Below, piece by piece: positions 1 to 9,019 of a stretch of 64,000 nucleotides of DNA; positions within the stretch are counted from its first letter, which is position 1; every line of letters starts with the position of its first letter. Source of the stretch: Methylovirgula sp. (GTDB lineage Bacteria; Pseudomonadota; Alphaproteobacteria; Rhizobiales; Beijerinckiaceae). The stretch covers positions 806,001 through 870,000 of the forward strand of contig NZ_JBBCGP010000001.1 in the NCBI RefSeq assembly GCF_037200945.1. The letters are read 5' to 3'. The position numbers and the translations under genes were made by a program. The notes under the pieces are model-generated. The model saw nothing but the letters and a program-made list of their open reading frames with translations. It was not told the origin of the DNA and ran no database searches.

Positions 1-610
1 ACGACTTGCCGATCAAGGGCGCGGCGAGTTCGAAGGCCTGTCTATAATAGTCTTCTCCATGGCAGCCATTGCGATTCCATGGCGTCCAGGCCGGTGCAAA
101 CATCAACTGGCAAACGACCGTCGGCAATGCCGAGGCAGGAAGCGCCAGCAGATGTTGCACAAGACCAAGAATCTGATTTTGCGAGACCGCCGGCACGACG
201 ATGAGATTATCCCGCGTCCAGACATCGTTCGGCAAGCGCTCGAGATCGCGACGATAGGTTTTGTTGAGAACGCGTGCCGTCGCTTCCTCGCTGTAATGGT
301 AGCCGCGGGTACCCAGACTCCGCATCAGTGATAGACTGTCAGAGACGAAATTTTGCAGCGACGGCAATCTTTGGCGGCCGCTCCAGTAAAGGCTCTTGGT
401 GAACCAGGGAATTGCGCCGATATCCGCAATGGCGGCTGCGTCCGCGTCACGCATACCGAAAATGCGATGGGTTATTTTCCGGCGCGACAAAGCGTCCCGC
501 ACCTCAAGAAGCAGGCGGTAGCTGTGCTCGCCCTGGCTTTGAAGACCGTTATCGAGGACGATCACCTCCATCCGAGTATTTTGCCCCGTAGCGGAATTCG
601 GCGGATTCAT
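1..610 (-). CDS. Possible glycosyltransferase, N-terminal part (cut by left edge)
   Basis: The minus strand is open for 203 codons with no stop and runs off the left edge, so only the N-terminal part is visible. Two in-frame ATGs are possible: 610 (MNPPNSATG) and 571 (MEVIVLDNGL). Neither has a clear Shine-Dalgarno site, but the second begins directly with a beta-strand-like segment followed by a charged helix, as in the first Rossmann fold of GT-B glycosyltransferases. No catalytic motif lies in the visible part, so the family is inferred from this fold pattern and from the glycosyltransferase at 1462-2643. It is divergent from the hydroxylase at 771, with about 160 bases between them to hold both promoters. 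That the frame is coding is fairly sure; the function is not. Confidence 0.65.
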   Translation of the reverse strand, partial: MNPPNSATGQNTRMEVIVLDNGLQSQGEHSYRLLLEVRDALSRRKITHRIFGMRDADAAAIADIGAIPWFTKSLYWSGRQRLPSLQNFVSDSLSLMRSLGTRGYHYSEEATARVLNKTYRRDLERLPNDVWTRDNLIVVPAVSQNQILGLVQHLLALPASALPTVVCQLMFAPAWTPWNRNGCHGEDYYRQAFELAAPLIGKS

Positions 611-770
611 ATAATTTTGCCGTTGAAACTACTCTTTGCGGCACGATTGCGCCGTGATCTTGACGAACACCCAAATATCCATGTCATGGAGGCTAATCAC
701 AAGGGCGTGCCCCCAAGAGGTCGTCGCGGTACAATGCAGATGACGTCGAAACGATGAAGAAGGTTGCTCA

Positions 771-1421
771 ATGATATCCTCTGAAGCCGGGACAACCGCC
801 GAAGCGCTGCGCGCTTCCCCGCGCCTATTCGACAACCCCTTGCTCGACAAGCTTTCGCGCGTGCATTGGTCAATACCGCTGTTCATCTACACCCCCGTCG
901 TAGCTTTGTTGGCATGGCTGAGTTTTCGTAACTTTTCGCCTTTCGCCGTCATTTTCGCCACCGCGGCCGGCTACGCAATTTGGACTTTGATCGAATATTT
1001 CGGCCATCGCTATCTGTTCCATGCCGAATTTCCCGGCACATGGGGCGCCCGGGTGCATTTCTTGATCCATGGCGTTCATCACGATCATCCCAATGATCCG
1101 TTACGACTTGTGATGCCACCATTGCTGAGCGGCCCGATCATGTTGATCGCGCTCCTCGTGGCGCTCGTGATTTTCGGGCGCCCGCTCGGCTACCCGATAC
1201 TCATGGGTTTTATCATCGGATATGTTGCCTACGATATGGTGCATTATTACGTGCATCACGCGACGCCGACGACGCGGCTTGGGCGTTACCTGCGCCAAGT
1301 GCATATGCTCCATCACTTCCGCGAACCAGAAGGTTATTTCGGTGTCAGCGCCCCTTATTGGGATGTGGTCTTTAAAACGCGTTCCGCTTCGCCGGCGCGT
1401 TCGGCACGGCTGCGTGATTAA
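771..1421 (+). CDS. Fatty acid hydroxylase / sterol desaturase superfamily protein
   Basis: A 216-residue integral membrane di-iron oxygenase of the fatty acid hydroxylase superfamily. The histidine clusters that bind iron are present: H79-x4-H84 (GHRYLFH), H96/H100/H103/H104/H106 (HFLIHGVHHDH), H158/H162/H163 (HYYVHH) and H178/H181/H182 (HMLHH). Hydrophobic segments lie at about 35-75 and 115-160. Spacing and size fit the catalytic domain of Scs7/FA2H-type fatty acid 2-hydroxylases without the cytochrome b5 domain of the eukaryotic enzymes. The start is ATG at 771 with AAGG seven bases upstream. The GT21 glycosyltransferase next door suggests that the substrate is an acyl chain of a sphingolipid or another glycolipid; a sterol or carotenoid substrate cannot be excluded. 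Confidence 0.85.
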   Translation: MISSEAGTTAEALRASPRLFDNPLLDKLSRVHWSIPLFIYTPVVALLAWLSFRNFSPFAVIFATAAGYAIWTLIEYFGHRYLFHAEFPGTWGARVHFLIHGVHHDHPNDPLRLVMPPLLSGPIMLIALLVALVIFGRPLGYPILMGFIIGYVAYDMVHYYVHHATPTTRLGRYLRQVHMLHHFREPEGYFGVSAPYWDVVFKTRSASPARSARLRD

Positions 1422-1461
1422 GGAAACAGCGCAGCCCTATCCACCCATGCGGAATGGGTCT

Positions 1462-2643
1462 TCAGATTTGTTCCCGGGCCGCCGGGACGTCGGGCTGCAG
1501 CTTAAGTGTTGACGGACGTGACGCGCGGGCACCGACAAAAACGTCGAAGCGCCCGTTTTGCCAGACGACATCGTTCGTCGTCCATGCGCGCAACCATGCC
1601 GCGAGTGCCAGAACTTCGCGCCCGAGAAACGCGAGGGGCGCATAAGGCGACAATTCCCAGCCTTTGAGCCACGCGAGACCGAGTTCACCGAGAAACCAGC
1701 CAGTCAACGAAATACCGAAGGCCACAATTGCGGGTAGGCCCAGAAGCGGCGCGGCCAGCACCGCCGCCATCGCGGCCGGCAAAGGGCTGACCAGCGGCTC
1801 AAGCGGGAACGTTAGTGGTTCGTGCGTGTGGCGGATCACGCTCCAGCGAACCTGACGATCGTAGACTTCGCGCAAAGTTCGCCAGCCGGTCAGCTGGCGC
1901 AGCGTGCGATGCGCGAACACGGTGCGAAGGCCAATCGCGTCCAGGCCTTTGGCGATGGCGGTATCCTCGGCCAAAGTATAGCTCACGGCATCGATGCCAC
2001 CCGCCCTAGCAAGATCGCTGCGCCGGAAAAGCATGACTTTGCCAACGCCATAGCCGAAACCAAACATCGACGCGGTGAGCAGCAAGCGTGCATGCGCGTT
2101 GATGACGGCAGATTCGATGTGGCCGGCGATAGTTTGCCCCTGTTCGGCGACCGGAACGCCAACAACCATGCCTACGCCCGCGCCGAAATTCCGCATGAGG
2201 GTCGCGAGCATATCGTGCTCCAACACGATGTTCGAATCCTTGACGAGGACGAAATCGTGCGCTGACGTGGCGAGCGGGGCATCAAGAGTATTGAGCTTGG
2301 GGCTCACGGCGAAATCGGACTGCGAACGGAGAATGCGCGTCGGCGTTTGCGGATAGTGAGCCTTCAGCGCGAAAGCCGTTTCGAGCGCAGGCGAATCCGC
2401 CTCGGCGGCGCTGAACAGAACTTCGTATTCGGGATAATCTTGACCGAAGACCGAGGCTTGGGCTTTGTCGAAGCCTGAATGTTCCAGTTTTATTGGCAAA
2501 ACTGCGGTAACCGGCGGCTGCGCATTGTTGCGCGCCCGCCGCGCTTGAAAAAACGGCTGCAGCAAAGCGCCAGTGCATGTTGCGAGGAAGACGAACCACG
2601 CAATCGCAAGCCAGGCAACACCAAGGTAGGATGTGAAATGCAT
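1462..2643 (-). CDS. GT21 ceramide glucosyltransferase-like glycosyltransferase
   Basis: A 393-residue membrane-bound inverting glycosyltransferase. It has an N-terminal anchor (about 7-29), a GT-A domain and a hydrophobic C-terminal part (about 285-345). The D1,D2,D3,(Q/R)XXRW set of ceramide glucosyltransferases is visible: the PIKLEH block (50-55) with QDYPEYEVL, KDSN at 135-138, ED at 226-227 and RQVRW at 263-267. KDSN rather than a canonical DxD, together with the VGKVMLFRRSDL block, fits bacterial ceramide glucosyltransferase homologues better than hopanoid HpnI proteins. The expected reaction is transfer of a sugar from a nucleotide sugar to a ceramide-like or diacylglycerol acceptor. 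It is convergent with the fatty-acid hydroxylase, 40 bases apart. The acceptor is an inference. Confidence 0.85.
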   Translation of the reverse strand: MHFTSYLGVAWLAIAWFVFLATCTGALLQPFFQARRARNNAQPPVTAVLPIKLEHSGFDKAQASVFGQDYPEYEVLFSAAEADSPALETAFALKAHYPQTPTRILRSQSDFAVSPKLNTLDAPLATSAHDFVLVKDSNIVLEHDMLATLMRNFGAGVGMVVGVPVAEQGQTIAGHIESAVINAHARLLLTASMFGFGYGVGKVMLFRRSDLARAGGIDAVSYTLAEDTAIAKGLDAIGLRTVFAHRTLRQLTGWRTLREVYDRQVRWSVIRHTHEPLTFPLEPLVSPLPAAMAAVLAAPLLGLPAIVAFGISLTGWFLGELGLAWLKGWELSPYAPLAFLGREVLALAAWLRAWTTNDVVWQNGRFDVFVGARASRPSTLKLQPDVPAAREQI

Positions 2644-2792
2644 GCTTGTTGAGCTTGCCCCCCGCCCTCAGCTCGTTGCGATCGTACCGGCCCTGATTCC
2701 CCCGGCACATACGCAATCCCACGGCGGTGCTGAAACGTCAATGCGCCGCCACTCGACCACATTTCGAGGTCAAGCTCAAGATCGCTTATGAA

Positions 2793-4661
2793 TCAGATGG
2801 TTATCTGCCCGTCCAGCATCTCAAGTTCGTCGATAAGGCTTCCGATCATGCTCAGCCCGATCTGCCAGAAGGCCGGATCCTTGGCATCAAGCCCGAACGG
2901 AGCAAGAAGCTCAGAATAATGCTTGCTGCCACCGGCGGCGAGCATGGCGAGGTATCGTTCGGCGAAGCCCTCGCTTGCCCGTTGATAAACGCCATAGAGC
3001 GAATTCACCAGACAATCGCCAAAAGCGTAAGCGTAGACGTAGAACGGCGAGTGAATGAAGTGCGGGATATAGGCCCAATAGGTTTCGTAGCCGGGGCCAA
3101 GCCGAATCGCCGGGCCAAGGCTCTCGCTTTGCACGCTCATCCAGAGTTCGCAGATTTTTTCGCGCGTCAGTTCGCCACTGCGCCGCTCCACATGCACCTT
3201 GCGCTCGAATGTGTAGAACGCGATCTGCCGTACGACCGTATTGATCATGTCCTCGATCTTGGCCGCGAGCATGGCCCGGCGTTCGGCGATGGATTGGGCC
3301 TTGGCGAGAAGCGCCTGGAACGTCAACATTTCACCGAAGACGGATGCGGTCTCGGCCAGGGTTAGCGGCGTGTTCGCCATCAGCGCGCCGTTTGGCGCGG
3401 CAAGCACCTGATGCACGCCATGGCCAAGCTCGTGCGCCAGCGTCATGACGTCGCGCGGCTTGCCCTGATAATTGAGCAAGACATAAGGATGCGCGGACGG
3501 CACCGTCGGATGCGCGAAAGCGCCCGGCGCCTTGCCGGGGCGCACAGGTGCGTCGATCCAATTGCGGGTGAAAAATTCTTCGGCGATGCCGGCCATGCGC
3601 GGCGAGAAGGCCGCATAAGCACCGAGCACTGTGTCGCGTGCATCGACCCAGGCGTAGGTCCGTTGCGGCATATTGGGCAGCGGCGCATTGCGATCCCAGA
3701 AATCGAGTGCGTCCTGACCAAACCAGCGCGCCTTCAATTTGTAATAGCGATGCGACAGGCGCGGATAGGCGGCATGGACCGCCGCGGCGAGCGCATCGAC
3801 GACTTCACGTTCGACGCGGTTCGATAGATGGCGCGAATCGGCGACATCCTGAAAGCCGCGCCAGCGATCGGAAATCTCCTTATCCTTCGCCAGCACGTTG
3901 GTGATGAAGGCGAAGGTGCGCAGATTTTGCGAGAGCGTTTCGGCGATCGCACCCGCGGCCTCCTTGCGTGCCGCCGGCTTCTCGTCCTGCATCAGATTAA
4001 GCGTCGGTTCGATCGCGAGTTCTTCGCCGCCCACCTTGAATCTGAGGCTGGTGATCGTCTCGTCGAACATCCGGTTGAAAGCCGCCCGGCTCGTGACCGA
4101 TTTTTCGTGGAACAGGCGCTCGACATCATCAGCGAGTTCGTGCGGCTTCTCCTTGCGGATATCATCGAGCCAGGGACGATAATGCGCCAACGGTTCGCGC
4201 GCGGTGAGATGGGCCAGCACCTCATCGTCGAGCCGATTGAGTTCGAGCTGGAAGAACAGAAGCTCGGTCCACGCGGCATTCAGTCTTTCCTGCGTGTCGC
4301 CGTAGAATTTCACCCGCACCTGATCGCTGGTGTCGCCGGAATAGATGAGGCTCGCGTAGGAACCGATCTTCCCCGTGAGATCGTCAAACGCTTCATAGCG
4401 GCGGATAGCTTGCGTCAGAAGATGCGATTGCGGATCGGCAAAGTCCTGCGCGGCGAGAGACGCGAGCTTGCCGCGATATTCTTCCGCGAAGGCTTTGCAT
4501 TCGTCTGTCGCGCGCGAAAGGTCTGCCGCAAATTGTGGCGAGTCCATCGCTGGGTAAAGATCGCCAAGCGACCATTCCGGCAAAGCGCCCAGATCTGCCT
4601 CGCCAGCACGCGCCGCGGCCGAATGGGAGGAAACAACAGACTTGTCGTGTGAGCGCATCAT
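2793..4661 (-). CDS. M3 family oligoendopeptidase (PepF-like)
   Basis: A 622-residue cytoplasmic zinc oligopeptidase of family M3. The HExxH motif is at 410-414 within LAHELGHGVHQ; the third ligand is expected in the following TLAETASVFGE block. The N-terminal half is the helical domain that restricts access to short peptides, and the length is normal for the PepF/M3 group. No signal peptide is seen. The start is ATG at 4661, with a second ATG directly after it and no strong ribosome site, so it is only moderately sure. It is probably monocistronic; its role is likely turnover of peptides left by ATP-dependent proteases. Confidence 0.92.
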   Translation of the reverse strand: MMRSHDKSVVSSHSAAARAGEADLGALPEWSLGDLYPAMDSPQFAADLSRATDECKAFAEEYRGKLASLAAQDFADPQSHLLTQAIRRYEAFDDLTGKIGSYASLIYSGDTSDQVRVKFYGDTQERLNAAWTELLFFQLELNRLDDEVLAHLTAREPLAHYRPWLDDIRKEKPHELADDVERLFHEKSVTSRAAFNRMFDETITSLRFKVGGEELAIEPTLNLMQDEKPAARKEAAGAIAETLSQNLRTFAFITNVLAKDKEISDRWRGFQDVADSRHLSNRVEREVVDALAAAVHAAYPRLSHRYYKLKARWFGQDALDFWDRNAPLPNMPQRTYAWVDARDTVLGAYAAFSPRMAGIAEEFFTRNWIDAPVRPGKAPGAFAHPTVPSAHPYVLLNYQGKPRDVMTLAHELGHGVHQVLAAPNGALMANTPLTLAETASVFGEMLTFQALLAKAQSIAERRAMLAAKIEDMINTVVRQIAFYTFERKVHVERRSGELTREKICELWMSVQSESLGPAIRLGPGYETYWAYIPHFIHSPFYVYAYAFGDCLVNSLYGVYQRASEGFAERYLAMLAAGGSKHYSELLAPFGLDAKDPAFWQIGLSMIGSLIDELEMLDGQITI

Positions 4662-4919
4662 CGATCCGAGCCGGCCTCAGTGTGAAAGAGAGCTTTTAGC
4701 TCAGCTCCGCGCATAGCGAAAGTAACGCGCGGAGCAGCCGCCACCTTAATTCGCAGCAGCAAGCCGCCGCGTTACCTGACCACGGGAAATTTCGATCTCA
4801 CTTTTTATTGACGCGGCATGACGGCACGGCCCGTAACGCTGTACCGGCAATTTGCGAACCCTCGCGTGTACGGCTTGATCCTCTGGCCGGCCGCGGGAGC
4901 CGATCGCGCCTCGTGCATC

Positions 4920-5195
4920 ATGAAAAGGAAGAACACTGTGAACGTGAAAGACACGATCGCCGCCGGCTCGCTCGCCCTTGCGCTTTTCGCCTCGACCGGC
5001 GCCAATGCCGCCGCCATGCATCATCATCGTCACCGCATGTCCGTCGAAATGATGGGCCATACGACCGCGACGCTCAACGACGGCACCAAGCTCAACGTCG
5101 ATATCGTGAAAATGAACGGCCACATGATGGTCGCCATCCCGGCCGACGAACTGCCGGACTATTTGCATCAGCAGATTTTCCAAGTGCAACGCTAG
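4920..5195 (+). CDS. Small exported histidine-rich protein of unknown function
   Basis: A short protein (91 residues from ATG 4920; 85 from GTG 4938). It has a lysine-containing start, a hydrophobic core (AAGSLALALFAS) and a probable signal peptidase site after ANA or ANAAA, leaving a mature part of about 65 residues. That part starts with MHHHRHRM and contains five more methionines, a composition that could bind a metal such as copper. GTG 4938 is preceded by AAGGAAG at ideal spacing and may be the true start. I recognise no family. A good terminator follows at 5233-5273, so it is probably transcribed alone. Confidence 0.7.
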   Translation: MKRKNTVNVKDTIAAGSLALALFASTGANAAAMHHHRHRMSVEMMGHTTATLNDGTKLNVDIVKMNGHMMVAIPADELPDYLHQQIFQVQR

Positions 5196-5232
5196 CGCAA
5201 GCGCAACACTGGAATATGCATCAACCTGTCAC

Positions 5233-5273
5233 GGGGCGTCTGGCGAAAAGTCAGGCGCCCCGTTTTCGTTTTA
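5233..5273 (+). terminator. Rho-independent terminator
   Basis: GGGGCGTCTG and CAGGCGCCCC pair over ten bases (one G-T) around a nine-base loop and are followed by GTTTTCGTTTT. It ends the small His-rich gene that stops at 5195. Confidence 0.85.
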
Positions 5274-5506
5274 TTCATAAAATTTTAAGAATTTCTCCGC
5301 CGCAAACTCGTGTCCGCCGACTGTCCCGCAATAATGCGGGCATTAACATCGCATTTACCCTGATGGGCGAGCATGGATTTGGATGGCTCGCGGCGCAGAA
5401 CCGGAACTCGGCTGCGCCCCGGCCATACCGCTGGATACACGAGCAACCCCGCCAGGGGCGGCAGGTCCGTTCTGGTTCGGGCTGTCACTCATCGAAGAAA
5501 GTGCAA
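5274..5506 (+). other. Intergenic region upstream of the sigma-54 regulator
   Basis: About 230 bases with no supported gene. It must hold the promoter and 5' leader of the regulator at 5507. The frame stays open upstream of the regulator start, but the encoded residues show no domain and the region has a terminator before it. A small hairpin, CCCGCA/TGCGGG, lies near 5325-5341. I see no convincing promoter hexamers. Confidence 0.5.
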
Positions 5507-7015
5507 ATGTCTTCACTCGTGCTGATTGTCGACGACGATCCAGTGCAGCGCCGCGTTCTGGAAACGCTTGTCCGCCGATTTGGCTATGAGTGCGAAACGG
5601 TCGATAGCGGCGCGGCCGCGCTGCAGCGCCTGCAATCGCGCTCACCTGAGGTCGATCTTATCATTCTCGACCTCGTGATGCCGGATGTTGACGGCATGAC
5701 GGTGCTGGCACGGATGCGGGAGCAAAAAAGTCCCGTCCCCGCCATCGTCCAGACGGCACATGGTTCGATCGACGCGGTGATATCAGCCATGCGCGCCGGA
5801 GCAATCGATTTCGTCGTCAAGCCGGTCGGGGCCGAGCGGCTGCAAGTTTCCATCAAGAACGCCCTACGTGTCGAGGCATTGGAAGACGAAGTGCGCCGGC
5901 TCAACCGGCAGGCCTCGGGCACGCTGACCTTCAAGGATCTGCGCAGCAAAAGCGAGGACATGGACCGCGTCGTGCGCCTGGGCGAACGCGCCGCGAAATC
6001 GACGATCCCGGTCCTGCTCGAAGGCGAATCAGGCGTCGGCAAAGAAGTCATCGCGCGGGCGATTCAGGGCGCCTCCGACCGCCGCACCAAGCCGTTTGTC
6101 ACCGTCAATTGTGGCGCCCTGCCGGAAAACCTCGTCGAATCGATTCTCTTCGGCCACGAAAAAGGTGCTTTCACGGGCGCCACCGACAAACACCTCGGCA
6201 AATTCACTGAAGCCAATGGCGGCACGCTCTTCCTCGATGAAGTCGGCGATCTGCCGCCGGACGCGCAGGTGAAGCTTCTGCGCGCTCTGCAAGATGGCGA
6301 GATCGATCCCGTCGGCGCGAAACGGCCGATCCGCGTCGATGTCCGCATCATCTCGGCAACGAATCAGGACCTCATCGATCTCGTCAAACGCGGCATTTTC
6401 CGCGAAGATCTCTATTACCGCCTGAACGTCTTCCCCATCACCGTTCCGGCGCTGCGCGTGCGGCGGGAAGACATCGCCGATCTCGCGCGCCGCTTCATGG
6501 CGCGTTTCGCGGCAGAGGAAGGCAAACCGCTGCGTGGCATCGGCGCGGAAGCGCTGGCGCTCCTTAACAGCTATCCGTGGCCCGGCAATGTGCGGCAATT
6601 GGAAAATGCCATGTTCCGGGCGGTCGTTCTCGCCGACGGCGACGAACTGACTGTCGCGGAATTTCCGCAGATCGCGGCACAGGTCGTCGGCTTCGATGTT
6701 CGCATCCCGCCGGCGCCGGCCTCGCTTGTACGCCCCACGCGGCCGGAGCGCGAAGTTGTCCGCGTCGAAGTGCGCGATCCGAACGTTCTGCCCTTGCTTG
6801 ATGGGGCGGGCAACTTGCGGCAACTCGACCATCTCGAGGCCGAAACAATCAAGTTCGCGCTCGCTTATTACCGCGGCCAGATGTCCGCCGTGGCGCGCAA
6901 GCTCGGCATTGGCCGTTCGACTCTCTATCGCAAGATGAAGGAATACGGTTTCCAACAGGGCGATGACGAGAGTTTGATGGAAAAGGACACTGACGAAGGC
7001 AACGCCGCCGCCTAA
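5507..7015 (+). CDS. Sigma-54-dependent response regulator (REC-AAA+-Fis HTH)
   Basis: A 502-residue NtrC-class transcriptional activator. The receiver domain (about 4-120) has the acidic pocket VDDDP and phosphorylation site Asp55 in LIILDLVMPD. The AAA+ domain (about 150-380) has Walker A GESGVGKE, the sigma-54-contacting GAFTGA loop at 220-225, Walker B GTLFLDEVG and the arginine-finger region. The C-terminal Fis-type helix-turn-helix is MSAVARKLGIGRSTLYRKM. The start is ATG 5507, which opens directly into the receiver fold. No sensor kinase is adjacent. The next genes on the same strand (7142 and 9332) are peptidoglycan-remodelling enzymes and are possible targets, but I found no clear GG-N10-GC sigma-54 promoter before them. 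Confidence 0.93.
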   Translation: MSSLVLIVDDDPVQRRVLETLVRRFGYECETVDSGAAALQRLQSRSPEVDLIILDLVMPDVDGMTVLARMREQKSPVPAIVQTAHGSIDAVISAMRAGAIDFVVKPVGAERLQVSIKNALRVEALEDEVRRLNRQASGTLTFKDLRSKSEDMDRVVRLGERAAKSTIPVLLEGESGVGKEVIARAIQGASDRRTKPFVTVNCGALPENLVESILFGHEKGAFTGATDKHLGKFTEANGGTLFLDEVGDLPPDAQVKLLRALQDGEIDPVGAKRPIRVDVRIISATNQDLIDLVKRGIFREDLYYRLNVFPITVPALRVRREDIADLARRFMARFAAEEGKPLRGIGAEALALLNSYPWPGNVRQLENAMFRAVVLADGDELTVAEFPQIAAQVVGFDVRIPPAPASLVRPTRPEREVVRVEVRDPNVLPLLDGAGNLRQLDHLEAETIKFALAYYRGQMSAVARKLGIGRSTLYRKMKEYGFQQGDDESLMEKDTDEGNAAA

Positions 7016-7141
7016 TTCAAGGTTGGTCGAATTCCATGTGCGACAGCGCGCCTTCGTGACGCGCGAATTGCGGCATGCCTTCGCTTTAATTTAATTTTTT
7101 ATGATATCGCTGCCGCTCGTGATCTAGGCGTAAGGATGCGC

Positions 7142-9019
7142 ATGCCCCGCGATAAAAAGTTTCGCCTTGCCTTGGCTGCTGCGCTGACGGTTTGCCTGCC
7201 TTTCGCGGTTCAGGCGCAGGCGCCGGATGCGACGCAGCCGCCCGCGAGCGTGGATGATGTCACCGGGGCCATTCCATCGGCGAGTGTGCCGCTCTCGAAC
7301 GAAGCGCTTGTGCCTCCGGCCCCCATCGCGCCGCCGAATGCGCCACCGCCCAGGCCAACGCCGCCTGCGCCGAGCTCTGCTCAGAACTCCGCCAGCCAAC
7401 CGAAAACAGCTCAACCCGGACCACTTGGCCCGCCACAGCCGAAGCCCTCGCAACCGGCAAATGCGCAAGCTCTGCCGCCCGTGATCCCCGTCAAGCCGCC
7501 GCTCGCCGGTTTCGCCGTAGCGGTGAAGAAAGCGCTCGATACGTGGCCCGTGCCCCCGGGCAAAGGACGCCAGACCGCCGAATTGTGGCTTGAGCACAAG
7601 GACATCACGGCCTATTACGCCGCCCGCGACTATGCGCCACTCTGGGTTGAAAATAACAAGCCGGTCGCCGCCGTCGCCCCCATCAAGGCACGCCTCGCGC
7701 TGGCAAGCGACGATGCGCTCAATCTCGCGACCATCCCGCAAGCCGATTTCTCGGGCGACACGGATCATCTCGCCGCGGCCGAAATCGCTTTTTCAGAAGA
7801 GATCGTCGCCTATGGGCGCCAAGCTTCGGGTGTGCGACTCGATCCGCAGGACATCAACCCGCTCATTGGCGCCAAGCCCGATGTCGCAGCCCCGGGCCTC
7901 ATTCTCGGCGCGGTCGCCGCGGCGGACACAGATGCCGGCGCGGTTTTGCAGAACTTCAATCCGCAACAGAGACCCTATGTCGCGCTGCGCGCTAAGCTCA
8001 TCGCGCTGCGCCAGAAAAGCGATCCGGTTTCAGATCGCGCGATCCCGTTCGGACCCGTTCTTAGACTCGGCATGAGCGATCCGCGCGTACCGCTGATCCG
8101 CGCCCGCTTCGGCCTCGATGTCACGCAAAGCGACGACGACCTGATCTACGACACGCAGGTTGCCGCTGCGGTCGCCGATTTTCAGCGCGCCAACGGGCTT
8201 CGCCCGTCCGGCGTCCTCACCCCCCGCACGCAAGCGAGTCTCTCAGGCGACGAGCCGAAGCCTGACGTCGGAAACGAGATCATCGCCAATATGGAAATCT
8301 GGCGCTGGATGCCGCGCGACCTCGGCCAGAACCGCATCGATGTGAACATCCCCGATTATGAAGTTCGGGTTTTCCGTGACGACAAGGTCGTCGAGGAGAA
8401 CAAGGTTGTTGTCGGCAAACCCACGACGCCAACGCCGGTCTTCTCCAACACAATGAAATTCGCGATCATCAATCCGTACTGGAACGTGCCGCCGTCGATC
8501 CTGCGCAAGGAGATGTTGCCGCGTCTCGCGCACGATCCGGGCTACCTTCAGCGCATGGGCTTTGAGACCTATTATTTCCACGGTCAATTGATGGTGCGCC
8601 AGCCGCCGGGCGAAAAGAATGCCTTGGGCCGCATCAAGTTCATGTTCCCCAACCAATATTCGGTCTATCTCCACGATACGCCGGAAAAGCGCTTCTTTGC
8701 ATCGACGAAACGCGCCTTCAGCCACGGTTGCGTCCGCGTCGATCAGCCGCTCGACTTTGCGCAAACGGTGCTTGGACCGAAATGGCCGCAGGACCGCATC
8801 GAAAGCTTGATCGGCGGCAAGGAGCGTTATGTGTTTCTGCCGAAGCCGCTGCCGATCCATATCGAATATTTCACCGCCTATGTGAGCGATGACGACCGGC
8901 TGATCGTGCGCAACGACGTCTACGGCTATGAGCATAAGATCGAGGAGGCGCTGGGCCTTGTCGCGGCAAAACCGACGAATCGCAATGTCGCCGCGCAATT
9001 CGTTCCGTCGCGATATTGA
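7142..9019 (+). CDS. L,D-transpeptidase, YcbB (LdtD)-type, exported
   Basis: A 625-residue periplasmic L,D-transpeptidase that makes 3-3 (mDAP-mDAP) peptidoglycan crosslinks. In order: signal peptide (about 1-25, ending AVQAQA), a Pro/Ala-rich linker to about 115, a scaffold region, a peptidoglycan-binding repeat (about 310-370, ending RPSGVLTPRTQASL) and a YkuD catalytic domain with the insertion typical of YcbB. The catalytic motif is SHGCVRV with Cys530. I chose ATG 7142 because AAGGA lies six bases upstream; ATG 7136 overlaps that site. The next gene, at 9332, resembles MepK, the endopeptidase that cuts 3-3 crosslinks. Confidence 0.93.
   Translation: MPRDKKFRLALAAALTVCLPFAVQAQAPDATQPPASVDDVTGAIPSASVPLSNEALVPPAPIAPPNAPPPRPTPPAPSSAQNSASQPKTAQPGPLGPPQPKPSQPANAQALPPVIPVKPPLAGFAVAVKKALDTWPVPPGKGRQTAELWLEHKDITAYYAARDYAPLWVENNKPVAAVAPIKARLALASDDALNLATIPQADFSGDTDHLAAAEIAFSEEIVAYGRQASGVRLDPQDINPLIGAKPDVAAPGLILGAVAAADTDAGAVLQNFNPQQRPYVALRAKLIALRQKSDPVSDRAIPFGPVLRLGMSDPRVPLIRARFGLDVTQSDDDLIYDTQVAAAVADFQRANGLRPSGVLTPRTQASLSGDEPKPDVGNEIIANMEIWRWMPRDLGQNRIDVNIPDYEVRVFRDDKVVEENKVVVGKPTTPTPVFSNTMKFAIINPYWNVPPSILRKEMLPRLAHDPGYLQRMGFETYYFHGQLMVRQPPGEKNALGRIKFMFPNQYSVYLHDTPEKRFFASTKRAFSHGCVRVDQPLDFAQTVLGPKWPQDRIESLIGGKERYVFLPKPLPIHIEYFTAYVSDDDRLIVRNDVYGYEHKIEEALGLVAAKPTNRNVAAQFVPSRY

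Noticed and set aside
353..757. Plus-strand frame before the hydroxylase
   Set aside because: It mirrors the codon register of the minus-strand left-edge gene and has no family features.
4808..5506. N-terminal extension of the sigma-54 regulator by 233 codons
   Set aside because: The extension crosses another gene and its terminator, has no domain, and the receiver fold begins right at ATG 5507.
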